A stretch of 64,000 bases of DNA from contig NZ_LNCU01000039.1 in NCBI RefSeq assembly GCF_001542415.1, forward strand, positions 271,319-335,318, given 5' to 3'. Under the pieces are notes generated by a model that saw only the letters and a list, made by a program, of their open reading frames with translations, searched no databases and had not been told where the DNA came from. Position 1 is the first letter of the stretch. The number at the start of each line of letters is the position of its first letter. Shown piece after piece: positions 25,122 to 33,345 of the stretch. This stretch comes from Bradyrhizobium macuxiense (GTDB lineage Bacteria > Pseudomonadota > Alphaproteobacteria > Rhizobiales > Xanthobacteraceae). The position numbers and the translations under genes were made by a program.

Positions 25122-27526
25122 CGAAACCTCCTGAGGAACGAGAGGCCTCGCCAGGGCCAGAGTTCGGCAGGTGCGCACGAGGGGCGGCGCCAACCGGTGG
25201 CCACGCTCTGCATCGTCTTTTTGCTACGGCTGATACCCGTCGTAGCGACGGAATGGCCGACCAGGATCAGCAGGTCCTGGGCGCGACTGAAGGCGACAAA
25301 GTATTTCCTGGTCAGGTCGTCGAATGCGCGATCCTGTCCGGTCCGATTTCCCAGGTCGATCTGCGAATATGGACGGAAGAAATCTTCCATCCGATGGACC
25401 CGATCGGGATCGGTAGGATAGCGCTTGAACGGCTTGGAGACCCTTCCGTCGCCAAGCTCCGAACCGACGTCGACGATTGTGACCGGAAACTCCAGACCCT
25501 TGGCCTGATGGATCGTCATGAAGTTGACCCGGTTGCGGGGCAATGTCTCGAGCAAGTCCTCCTCGACCTCGATCACATCGTCGGCGATCGGGGCGAACAC
25601 GCGCCAGATCGCGTCGGCCACGCTGCGCGTCGCCAATTCGTCAGTGAGCGAACCCGGCGCGAAAATGAGTTCGCCCCGAAATCCGCGAAGGAGACTGGCC
25701 GCCGATACGGCGCGCATGATGGCTTCCAACCAAGCCAGATGCTCGACGTCGTCCTGGAAAGCGGGAATCCAGGTGACCAGCTTGTAGAGCAGGTCACTCA
25801 AAGAGACATTTGTGTTGCCTCGCAGTGGCCGGGTCGCTCGGCGTCGCTGCCAGCTGTCGACGAATCGTCTCAGATTTGCCGGCCCGGACACGAGAAAGGC
25901 GTCGGCGTCGTCGCGCCATCCGCGCAGTTCGCGCAACACCGGATCTCCTATTCTCTGCGAGCCCAATATCGAACCGTTGGGATCGAGACAAAGCAGCGCC
26001 AGGCCAAGGAGCCTGCGTACGGCCGCCTGCTTCTTTAGCGGCTGGCCTCGGGGATTGAAGACACCAATCGGCGGATCGAGCGCTTCGAGTTCGTCGCGTA
26101 AGAGGCGCGGGAATCGTTCGGTGCCGCTTGCGCGGTATTCAGATGTCGAGTCGAATAGGATCGCGATATCTCCGGCCGATCCGCGTTCCGCGTCGAGAGC
26201 GATCGCGTGTCGGCGCCCCTCGGCGTCGGCAATCCGAATTCGGCCCCCGTTGACCAATCGGCCAATCAGGTTTGCTACTTCCTGGGCGAGCAATTGCTTG
26301 CCGTCCTCGAACATGCCGACGAGAGGGAGTTCGCCTTCATTGGCGGCGCCGTGCAGAAGCGCCGGCTTGCCGATCACGCGCGCCTGCTGAAAAATCACGT
26401 CGGAGCGCACGAAGCTGTCCACGAGGCTCACAATATTTCTCGTCGATCGATAATTGAGATTCAGCGCTATTTCGGTTGCTTCGATCCTCACCCGATCCCG
26501 TGCGCGCCCGCGAAAGCCGGCGAAAAGCTCCACGGTGGCGCCGCGGAAACGATACAGCGACTGGTCGTCGTCGCCGACGACACAGATCGATCCGCCGTTG
26601 TCGCGCGCCGCGGCGGCCAACGCGAAATAGATGCTCTCCTGCAGATAGTTCGTGTCTTGATATTCGTCGACCAAGACGAACCGGACGGTCGCAAGGAAGT
26701 CGTTCATCCGGCCGGAGCCGAGCGCCTCGAGGAAGTACTCGTTGAGGCCTGCGAAATCGAAGATCTCCCGCTCGCGCATGACAGCCTCGAACGTCTCGAT
26801 CGCTTCCAGCGCGCGCGACAGACCCACGCTGACGTCGCCGGCGCCGCGGCCGGCGCCGGCCAAAAGCGCGGCGCGGTCGACGCGGTCGTTTATGAGGCGT
26901 TCGCGGATTTCGACGAGGGCGGCGGCACGACCGCCGAGGCCGAGCAGGCCGCCGTAGGTATTAAATCCCAGCGATTCGAGAAACGCGCACAGTCTCCTCG
27001 ACCTTGCCGCGGCCGTGGGGCGGACGCCTTCAGCCATCATCAGAGCGGCGAAGACGTGCGTATCCACCGGCGTCGGTCGAGGCGCTCCGGCGGCCCTGAA
27101 TTCGTTGAGGAGGTCCTGAGCGATGCTGTCGATCGTCCCGACTCGCAGTTGGTTGAAATCCAGCCTCTCGAAGCGAGGGGGCACAGGGCGCCGGGTGCGC
27201 AGGACGCGCGCGCGTATGTTCTCGCCCCACTCGATAATTCTGCTCCGCAGGACCGCGGCGGCTCGACGTGTGAAGGTCGTGGCGACGATTTCGAGCGGAT
27301 CGAGGCCGTCTACGTAGATGAGCTTCAGGATCCGAAGAGCCGATGCGGTCGTCTTTCCGCTGCCTGGGCCGGCAATGACGAAAAGGGACCTGTCGACCGT
27401 TGCGGAGACGATGCCAACCTGTCCATCGTTCAGGCCGCCTTCGCGTCCCACATTCCTCGCGCTAAGAGGAACTCTTGCCACCGCCATCGCATGGTCGCAA
27501 AAGTCCTCCCATGTCAACGTAGTCAC
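25118..27526 (-). CDS. UvrD/Rep-family (SF1A) DNA helicase
   Basis: An 802-residue helicase, first gene of the operon. Walker A is FVIAGPGSGKTTASALRI, motif Ia TTFTRRAA, Walker B LVDEYQDTN, motif III GDDDQSLYRFRGA, motif IV LNYRST, motif V MTIHQAKGLEFP and motif VI VAFSRAQDLLIL. It is a 3'-5' helicase by family. The GTG at 27526 is used; downstream ATG codons exist within the first 14 residues. It is translationally coupled to the Cas4-like nuclease. In a Dpd-like operon it replaces the SNF2/RecQ-type helicases described in the original dpd clusters. Confidence 0.88.
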   Translation of the reverse strand: MTTLTWEDFCDHAMAVARVPLSARNVGREGGLNDGQVGIVSATVDRSLFVIAGPGSGKTTASALRILKLIYVDGLDPLEIVATTFTRRAAAVLRSRIIEWGENIRARVLRTRRPVPPRFERLDFNQLRVGTIDSIAQDLLNEFRAAGAPRPTPVDTHVFAALMMAEGVRPTAAARSRRLCAFLESLGFNTYGGLLGLGGRAAALVEIRERLINDRVDRAALLAGAGRGAGDVSVGLSRALEAIETFEAVMREREIFDFAGLNEYFLEALGSGRMNDFLATVRFVLVDEYQDTNYLQESIYFALAAAARDNGGSICVVGDDDQSLYRFRGATVELFAGFRGRARDRVRIEATEIALNLNYRSTRNIVSLVDSFVRSDVIFQQARVIGKPALLHGAANEGELPLVGMFEDGKQLLAQEVANLIGRLVNGGRIRIADAEGRRHAIALDAERGSAGDIAILFDSTSEYRASGTERFPRLLRDELEALDPPIGVFNPRGQPLKKQAAVRRLLGLALLCLDPNGSILGSQRIGDPVLRELRGWRDDADAFLVSGPANLRRFVDSWQRRRATRPLRGNTNVSLSDLLYKLVTWIPAFQDDVEHLAWLEAIMRAVSAASLLRGFRGELIFAPGSLTDELATRSVADAIWRVFAPIADDVIEVEEDLLETLPRNRVNFMTIHQAKGLEFPVTIVDVGSELGDGRVSKPFKRYPTDPDRVHRMEDFFRPYSQIDLGNRTGQDRAFDDLTRKYFVAFSRAQDLLILVGHSVATTGISRSKKTMQSVATGWRRPSCAPAELWPWRGLSFLRRFR

Positions 27527-27810
27527 CTGCGATCCCCCTCAGGCCCCGCCGTGCTGGCGATCCTCTTTGCGCCGCAACTTATGTTAGAGCAGCTATAGCG
27601 GGACCCTTCGATTTCGTCGATGCCGGAAGCGCGCGAACGGGAGTAGCGTTGAATCATACTTAAGTTCGTACGGAACGGACCGAACCGGAGTATCCCGGCG
27701 GCCAGCGAATTGCCAATGTAGGACCGCGATCGGGTTCGGCTCGCTTCGCCAGGCCGTCCGGCTATCCCCTCCGCGCCGGAATTTCGCCTCCCTCAGCGAT
27801 AACGCTCGGT

Positions 27811-27870
27811 TCGGACCGTGTTGAAGCAATTCGGACCGTGTCGAAGCAATTCGGACCGTGTCGAAGCAAT
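27811..27870. repeat. three tandem 20-bp repeats
   Basis: The unit TCGGACCGTGTCGAAGCAAT occurs at 27811-27830, 27831-27850 and 27851-27870. The first copy differs at one position (T instead of C). The copies are directly adjacent, so this is not a CRISPR array. They lie upstream of the helicase gene and could bind a regulator, or be a recombination or replication-slippage product. Confidence 0.9.
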
Positions 27871-27904
27871 AAAGCCTGCGATTACAGACGCCCCGTCTCT
27901 GCCC

Positions 27905-28050
27905 TGCGCATGATCGCGTTCGGCGATCCCGCGAGGAGAAGTTCGCGCTGAAGACGCGCGATCCGGAGGAAGCCAAGATCCGGCATGCCCTCAAGGCCGC
28001 CGAGGTGCGGGAGGGAGGACGTGTTCCAGCTTGCGAGGTTCCGATAGTTT
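27905..28050 (+). pseudogene. remnant of a tyrosine-recombinase N-terminal region
   Basis: The frame reads HDRVRRSREEKFALKTRDPE and then EAKIRHALKAAEV. This resembles the segment of phage-type integrases in which a strand ending in L-x-T-R-D-P is followed by EAK-x-R. There is no start, and the frame ends at about 28050, well short of a catalytic domain. It suggests an old integration event at the edge of the defence island. Confidence 0.4.
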
Positions 28051-28493
28051 GGTGATGTGCGAATACAATAATCATGTGCTGCGCATCACGTTAAGGCGAC
28101 GGGCGGACGCGCCAGGTCGAGCGAAATGTCCGAGAAGCGTGCGTCCTGGATCGTCGTCCACCACTCGATCAGCAATCGGGTGCGGTCCGTGTTCGACACG
28201 TTGCTTTCGCATGACCGTAGGCTCGCGCACACTCTGATCGGACGCGTCGCAGAGCGATGGACCAGATAGGGCGGAGTGACAGCCCGGTCTTCACGAGATC
28301 GATGATGTCGTTCGTGCTTGCCTTGCCGCCTTGATCGTCATGTCCGTCGCGATGGTGTTGGACGCGAGCGAAGACGAATTCGTCAAAATCGGACCCACTC
28401 TTAACCCACCCGAACTGGTAGTGTCCCGTAAATCGCTAGTGCCGTAGCAGTGCTAAGGGACCTGGCGCATCACAATAGGACCAAGGCGCGGCA

Positions 28494-29183
28494 ATGACGA
28501 GCGTAGTCGACCTGCTGCACATATCGCGCTTCATTCACAGCTATGACGCTGCCGCCGCCCAAAAAGGCATCAAACTTTCGTTGGGAGTCGATTTTCACGA
28601 GTATATCTCGATTACGCGGGCGACTGCAACGAAGGGGCCTACATATCCGAATTTCCGGCCGGACCGCTCGCCAATTGGATCAGGCGAGGGATTTTGGATG
28701 GTCGGCGTCGACAAGAACAATGACGTTGCGGTCCTGCAGGCCGTTCGACTGTACGATCTTTCGCGCAGCAACTTGGCAGAGCATCTTCAATCCCTGAAAG
28801 CGTTCTACGCCGACCCGGCAAAACATGCCCATCCAGAGGATGAGTGCACTTGTGCGGCACCAATTGCGAGGAAGATGTCTGGCAAAGTAGCATATCACGG
28901 GGATGGTTGGGTGCGCAGAGACTTCAGAGGTTCGGGCATACCCGAGATTATGGGAGGAATGGCATTCGGCGTGTCTTTCGCCATGTGGGCTCCTGATTTC
29001 GTCTGTGGACTGGTAGCGCGCTGGCTAATCGATAAAGGCGTTGTTTCACAGTACGGATATGCTCACCATGAGAGAGCCGGCTCGATCTTGCGGCTGGTGG
29101 AAGAGGAAATTGTCGACGATGATTGGCTGATCTGGCTGACCGGCGAAGAGTTGAGGAGCCGTGTTGTTCCGCCAGGAGAATGA
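28494..29183 (+). CDS. GNAT-like hypothetical protein
   Basis: A 229-residue protein. The segment GWVRRDFRGSGIPEIMGGMAFG resembles the acetyl-CoA binding motif A of GNAT acetyltransferases (R-G-x-G-I), but the rest is not clearly recognisable. It includes a Cys-containing linker ECTCAAPIARK and an acidic C-terminus. AAGGCG precedes the ATG. It may act on a small molecule; assignment is weak. The 297 bases after it contain no gene. Confidence 0.5.
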   Translation: MTSVVDLLHISRFIHSYDAAAAQKGIKLSLGVDFHEYISITRATATKGPTYPNFRPDRSPIGSGEGFWMVGVDKNNDVAVLQAVRLYDLSRSNLAEHLQSLKAFYADPAKHAHPEDECTCAAPIARKMSGKVAYHGDGWVRRDFRGSGIPEIMGGMAFGVSFAMWAPDFVCGLVARWLIDKGVVSQYGYAHHERAGSILRLVEEEIVDDDWLIWLTGEELRSRVVPPGE

Positions 29184-29479
29184 CGGGCTGATGTTAGCGA
29201 CGTAACCTTTGCCGGCGCAGCGAAATGTGTAAACTCGACACGAGGTGGAATTTGGCCGATCCTCGCCACAAAGATGCGGTGGTGTGGGATGTCGCACTTA
29301 GGTCTCTTATCTGAGAGCTTGCAGTCTGACGAAACATGCCTGGATGAGCTGAGGGGGCGGGGAGCGCCGGTTGCCGCGCCCGCTACTTTGAATTTGTAAA
29401 TCATTTGATCGATGATCCCGAGGGACGCCAGATTGTGACCTTGATCTACTATGGGCCGATCGATGCGCGAGAGGAAAAC

Positions 29480-30160
29480 ATGTCAACGACTGAACTTCCG
29501 ACGCGCGAGGTGCCGCTCAATCCGGGGCAGTCCGCATTATTGTTCATCGACGTGCAGAACTTTTGCATCCGACGCGATGGCGGCGAGTTCAAGGATGTGT
29601 CGGACGACGACATCGCCGGCAAGTACGGCTATTATTTCGATCGCTTGAACAGCATTGCCATACCCAACATGCTGAGGCTGCAGGCTGCCTTTCGTGCGGC
29701 AAGAATAGAAGTACTTTACACGACGATTGAGAGCCTCACACGGGATGGTCGCGATCGCGGCCTGAACTACAAGATCGTGGGCTTCAACGTCCCAAGAGGT
29801 TCATGGGACGGCAAGGTCATTGACGAGCTTGCGCCGGGCGATGACGAAATCGTGCTGCCGAAATCGTCCTCGAGCGTCTTTATATCCACGAATATCGATT
29901 ACCTGCTGCGCAATCTCGGCGCAAAACAGCTGGTATTGGCTGGGGTGGTTACCGACGAGTGCGTGGAATCCGCTGTGCGTGACGCTTGCGACCTCGGTTA
30001 CCTCGTGACGCTCGTGCCAGATGCTTGCGCGACCTACAGCCAGGAGCGCCAGGACAATAGTTTGCGGGTGATCAAGGGGTATTGCCGCCAAGTGTACACA
30101 AACGACCTGATTGAGGAGATCAGTGCTGCTTGCCAAGTTGTCTTGAGCAAAAAATCTTAG
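29480..30160 (+). CDS. isochorismatase-family cysteine hydrolase
   Basis: A 226-residue amidohydrolase. The catalytic triad is visible: Asp in LLFIDVQNFC, Lys in IVLPKSSSSVF, Cys in VVTDECVESAVRDA. The cis-peptide motif GVVTDECV is intact. The ATG at 29480 follows GAGAGGAAA at a good distance; an earlier in-frame start at 29405 lacks this. Family members include ureidoacrylate and N-carbamoyl hydrolases (RutB-like) and nicotinamidases; the substrate is not evident. It stands alone, between the GNAT-like gene and an integrase relic. Confidence 0.8.
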   Translation: MSTTELPTREVPLNPGQSALLFIDVQNFCIRRDGGEFKDVSDDDIAGKYGYYFDRLNSIAIPNMLRLQAAFRAARIEVLYTTIESLTRDGRDRGLNYKIVGFNVPRGSWDGKVIDELAPGDDEIVLPKSSSSVFISTNIDYLLRNLGAKQLVLAGVVTDECVESAVRDACDLGYLVTLVPDACATYSQERQDNSLRVIKGYCRQVYTNDLIEEISAACQVVLSKKS

Positions 30161-30289
30161 CTGCTCATCTCTACTCGTGCCGACCGTAAGTCACTGCCCC
30201 TTCTTGAATTTCCGGAAAATCTGTACTTCATAGCTACTCGTCTTTTCTCGGCACTACACCACGCATTCCCGAGCAAAAAGCGAGCAAAA

Positions 30290-30559
30290 ATGTCCATCAT
30301 CCATTTCACTGACATCACCATTCGCTCTCTCAAAGAGGGCAACTTCTATGACGACAAGACACCAGGCTTCGGCATCCGCAAGCAGCGTAAGACATGGCAT
30401 GTCGTCAAACAGCCGTCGCGCACGAAGGTGACGATTGGCTATTACCCCGGCCTCTCTCTAGCAGACGCACGCAAACGCGCACTTGTGGCCCTCGGAAGTC
30501 CGTCAGACCATAGTGTTTCCCCTCGCTATCCAGCGCCCGAATTCCTCGGGGGCCGGTAG
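30290..30559 (+). pseudogene. truncated tyrosine-type integrase (arm-binding domain only)
   Basis: The first 70 codons (MSIIHFTDITIRSLKEGNFY to LSLADARKRALVALG) match the arm-type DNA-binding N-terminus of P4-like integrases, including the DxKTPGFGIR and IGYYPGLSLADAR motifs. After about 30500 the homology ends, and the frame closes at 30559 without the catalytic domain. It is a broken integrase, presumably from the event that delivered this region. No adjacent tRNA gene was seen. Confidence 0.75.
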
Positions 30560-30569
30560 CGAGGAGAAG

Positions 30570-30975
30570 TGCATGTCCAAGAGCGATACTTCAAAGAAGA
30601 TAGGCCCCGGGGCATTCTGCCTGAAGCTTGCAAAGGAGTTCGCTGCCGGTTCGCCACGGCTCGGCCTCGAACCATTCGCGCAGCTGTGGTGTAGCCTTGA
30701 CGAGCGGATCAGGGCGTCGTCGCTCACGCTTTGGCTTCGCAATTGGCCTGTCGGTAGGGCGGACCGCTCCGTCTTTCCACGCGATTCGCAAGCTCGACAA
30801 AAACTGTTAGATCGGTGGCACCGCAGTTGGATGGCTTGCTGGGGCGGCGTCGCTGAGACTGGCCAACTGCTCCTGCACGGCTCGGATATCGCGCAGTAAG
30901 GCGACCGGATCCAGGCGTGCACACATTTCATTGACGCGGGCGCGGACGGCATCAGGTGTTCTTGCTTATGTCAGC
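30570..30975 (-). pseudogene. C-terminal relic of an IS transposase
   Basis: Read on the minus strand, one frame gives RTPDAVRARVNEMCARLDPV, then a stop. A shifted frame continues with DPLVKATPQLREWFEAEPWR and TGSELLCKLQAECPGAY. The PQLREWFEAEPWRTG motif is familiar from the C-termini of long rhizobial transposases. At least one stop and a frameshift make it non-functional. It abuts the ORF downstream of the orphan tts box and probably interrupted that gene. Confidence 0.5.
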
Positions 30976-31002
30976 GCGAGGCTGGGGCCGTTCTGTATTC
31001 AT
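30952..31002 (-). pseudogene. 16-residue ORF after the orphan tts box, likely truncated effector
   Basis: ATG at 31002, with GGAG close upstream, starts MNTERPQPRADISKNT and then a stop. It is 78 bases downstream of a strong tts-box match on the same strand, the usual distance to a type III effector gene. The transposase relic begins immediately after, so this looks like the surviving N-terminus of an effector destroyed by insertion. The short length rules out a normal effector. Confidence 0.4.
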
Positions 31003-31080
31003 TGAAACTCCATGACATGTTTGGACTCAGCCGATTAGGCGGCTCTATCGGCTGGATCGAGACGTTCGCATGCTAGGAAG

Positions 31081-31103
31081 CTCAGCTGTCGATAAGCTGA
31101 CGA
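31081..31103 (-). promoter_or_regulatory. tts box (TtsI-binding promoter motif), orphan
   Basis: The minus strand reads GTCAGCTTATCGACAGCT, matching the rhizobial tts-box core GTCAG-TT-TCG--AGCT at nearly every conserved position. TtsI activates type III effector and Nop genes through this box. It points leftwards, away from the T3SS operon that starts at 31722, so it does not drive that operon. Confidence 0.7.
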
Positions 31104-31721
31104 GCGTCAGGTTATCCGCCATGAAGCGGTTGCCAAGCTACTCTGCGTTCGCTCGGTGAGGATCCTGTGCTGTCGCGCAGCTGCTCAAATATTTCACTTG
31201 CAAAATTTGCAGCATCGGACTCGAGAATGCTGCTCAGGCCGGAGCATAACTTCATCCGAACGAAATACTCAGAGGCAGGTCACCTTGAGCCGCTTTGCTG
31301 GTTGCAAACTGACTCCTCTTTTGATGTGTCCGTCTATGACGCTTTCTGAGACGCTCTCTGTTGCGACCTTTGGGAGCAAGTGGTCGGTCGCGTCGGCGTT
31401 GTCTGCCCTGTCCGTCGCCTGACTCCTTGCTTGCGCGGTCTTCCGTCTGGCCCGAAGTGACGTTCCATATGCATTCACTATGCTTCCATATGCGAACGGT
31501 ATTTCCACTCGATCGTGCCGCGGGCTAGAACCGTTGAAGCAGCTAATCCTGAGCGACGGCCTGCTGGAAGGCAGAGCTTTATCCGAATGCTGATGACGCG
31601 CTCAGCGGCATCAGAAGTGGTGGCCAAAACACCCCGCAGCAGGTGCAACTCTTCGGTGAAAGCCTTATTGCATTCTGGCGGATGAGGTGGGCTTAAAGCG
31701 GTGTAAGGACTATTCGTCGTT
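31104..31721. other. intergenic region before the T3SS operon
   Basis: About 620 bases without a supported gene. Short ORFs on both strands lack any recognised motif and codon bias. It should hold the promoter of the sctG-like to sctO operon. I see no tts box in the plus orientation here, so the operon is probably not under TtsI control. Confidence 0.35.
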
Positions 31722-32144
31722 ATGTCTGATTTGGTCCCGTTTGCCGCGCCGGAAAGCCGACGCCGCCTTCTGCGGTGCCTGACCGAGATTGCGTTTCTGG
31801 CCTGTCTTAAAAGCGACGTGGAGCGAGCGAGGCGGATTGCCAAGGGAATTGGTGTGGTTGCTCCAGGCGGTCGGGAGGCCGTCATCGCTTGCGTGCTTGT
31901 CGACCTATTGGCAGGCGACGTTGAAGCAGCGCTGGAGCGCCTCGATCCTCTTGCCCGCGCGAATGATCCCTATGGAATGGCATTTCAGGCGCTGGTGCTT
32001 GAGGTTGTTGGCCGCTTAAGTGAGCGGGATGCTGTGCTTCGGCGTCTTCCTCGCGGCGATCTGGCGCTCGACGGGCTTTTTGCGGCACTAGGTGGTGCAG
32101 CGAAGGTACATACAGGAGGTTCGGTCAGTGAGCGGTGTGAATGA
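31722..32144 (+). CDS. HrpB1/SctG-like TPR protein of T3SS
   Basis: A 140-residue helical protein with TPR-like repeats (AVIACVLVDLLAGDVEAALE and GMAFQALVLEVVGRLSERDA). It is the first gene of the secretion operon, the position often held by HrpB1/HrpK- or YscG-type small TPR proteins that chaperone the needle subunit. Its end overlaps sctI by 17 bases. With the EscE/SsaE-like gene near sctF, a needle-chaperone pair is plausible. Family assignment rests on size, fold pattern and place. Confidence 0.5.
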   Translation: MSDLVPFAAPESRRRLLRCLTEIAFLACLKSDVERARRIAKGIGVVAPGGREAVIACVLVDLLAGDVEAALERLDPLARANDPYGMAFQALVLEVVGRLSERDAVLRRLPRGDLALDGLFAALGGAAKVHTGGSVSERCE

Positions 32145-32559
32145 GGTCGTGGCGCTACTTGAGGCCGTGTCGCCGGCGAGCGGGAGGCCGGCGGCATCAA
32201 GGGCGCCGAGTGACTCGGTCGAGGCCTTTCGTGCGGCCCTCGAGCGGCCGGTGCCATCATCGCCGAATGATGATCCCGCAGCGGTCACTGATCTTGCCCC
32301 CAGCGAGGAGGGGCTTATTGGTCGCGTCCGGGTGGCTGACGATATCCTTAGTGGAATGGATAAACTAAGCGCATCTTTCGGCGATGCCGCGAAAGTCGCG
32401 GCCGGGGTCGCGGAAAGCTATGCTTCCGGCGAGTTCAGCTCGATTGAGTGGCTGAACGCGCAGTCCGCCCTGTCAGCCCTGACTCTGCAATACGATATCG
32501 CGTCGAAAGTGGTTGGGAAGGCCGTGCAAACCCTAGATACTCTCCTGAAGAGCCAGTGA
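32128..32559 (+). CDS. sctI: SctI, T3SS inner-rod protein
   Basis: A 143-residue protein whose last 35 residues (NAQSALSALTLQYDIASKVV and on to LDTLLKSQ) match the conserved C-terminal helix of the YscI/HrpB2/PrgJ rod family. The N-terminal 60 residues are polar and variable, as usual. The GTG at 32128 follows AGGAGGT at a good distance, so the longer frame is rejected. It overlaps sctJ by GTGA. Confidence 0.72.
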   Translation: MSGVNEVVALLEAVSPASGRPAASRAPSDSVEAFRAALERPVPSSPNDDPAAVTDLAPSEEGLIGRVRVADDILSGMDKLSASFGDAAKVAAGVAESYASGEFSSIEWLNAQSALSALTLQYDIASKVVGKAVQTLDTLLKSQ

Positions 32560-33341
32560 ACAACGGTTATGCGAGCGTGATGTTGGTGTTGAAGCGCGCA
32601 TTGATTCTTTTGGCGACGCTCGCGTTGACGGGCTGCGGAGCAAAGATCGAGCTTTATCGCAATCTTCCGGCGCATGACGCCAACGACATGCTCGCGTTGC
32701 TGATGCGGCACGGCATCGATGCCGAGCGGGTGCCCGAGCACAACGGGGCGGCCTCCCTGATTGTTTCGACGAAAGACGTGCCGCGTGCCATGGGTGTACT
32801 GGATGGCGCCGGATTGCCTCGCGATCGGCTTGCCGACTTGGGCACCCTCTTCAAGAAAGAGGGTATGTTGTCATCGCCAACGGAGGAGCGTGTGCGATTC
32901 ATCCATGGCACGACGCAGGAATTATCGGAGACGCTCTCCAGGATCGATGGCGTGTTCAGTGCCCGCGTCCATGCCGTCCTGCCCGAATATACGATCGACG
33001 ATCGCGTCCCACCTGCTCCCTCAACTGCTGCTGTATTGGTCCGCTATAAGGCTGGTACTGCCGTTGATCAGATCGTACCGAAGATCAAGGAGTTGGTCGC
33101 AAATAGCTTGAAGGGCGTATCGTACGACGGCGTCTCGGTTACGCTCGTCGAGGCAAGTCAAAGCGATAGCGGCTTGCCGCCACTTGATGCGCCTCCCGTC
33201 GCCGCCGAGGCCAGTGCTCGGCTCTATCTCCTGGTCGGACTCGTGGCTGGGCTGGTGATATCGCTAATCTGCAATGCAGCTCTTGCCTTTCTCGTGTGGC
33301 GGAAGCGAGTGAGCCACACAACAAATCCTGCGGCGCCATAG
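32556..33341 (+). CDS. sctJ: SctJ (RhcJ), T3SS inner-membrane ring lipoprotein
   Basis: A 261-residue lipoprotein of the basal body. The signal sequence ends in the lipobox LALTGC. It then has the two ring-building domains: LYRNLPAHDANDMLALL near the N-terminus, and ARVHAVLPE with the SVTLVEA strand further on. A C-terminal transmembrane segment (LYLLVGLVAGLVISLICNAA) and a basic tail complete it. The GTG at 32556 overlaps the sctI stop; an ATG at 32580 is an alternative that leaves a shorter signal peptide. It pairs with sctD to form the inner ring. Confidence 0.93.
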   Translation: MNNGYASVMLVLKRALILLATLALTGCGAKIELYRNLPAHDANDMLALLMRHGIDAERVPEHNGAASLIVSTKDVPRAMGVLDGAGLPRDRLADLGTLFKKEGMLSSPTEERVRFIHGTTQELSETLSRIDGVFSARVHAVLPEYTIDDRVPPAPSTAAVLVRYKAGTAVDQIVPKIKELVANSLKGVSYDGVSVTLVEASQSDSGLPPLDAPPVAAEASARLYLLVGLVAGLVISLICNAALAFLVWRKRVSHTTNPAAP

Positions 33342-33345
33342 ATCG

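Larger units (their letters stand above)
27527..28493. other. gene-poor boundary region with integrase debris
   Basis: This stretch lies between the Dpd-like operon and the GNAT-like gene. It holds a 3 x 20 bp tandem repeat (27811-27870), an integrase remnant (about 27905-28050), and short frames such as MSEKRASWIVVHHSISNR from about 28124 that stop after fewer than 50 codons. No intact gene is supported. The promoter of the operon should lie in the first 300 bases. Confidence 0.4.

Noticed and set aside
27811..27870. Short CRISPR array
   Set aside because: The units are directly adjacent with no spacers, number only three, and no cas genes are present. The Cas4-like gene belongs to the helicase operon.
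30160..30290. tRNA gene as attachment site of the broken integrase
   Set aside because: No cloverleaf-forming sequence or T-loop consensus is visible next to the integrase start.
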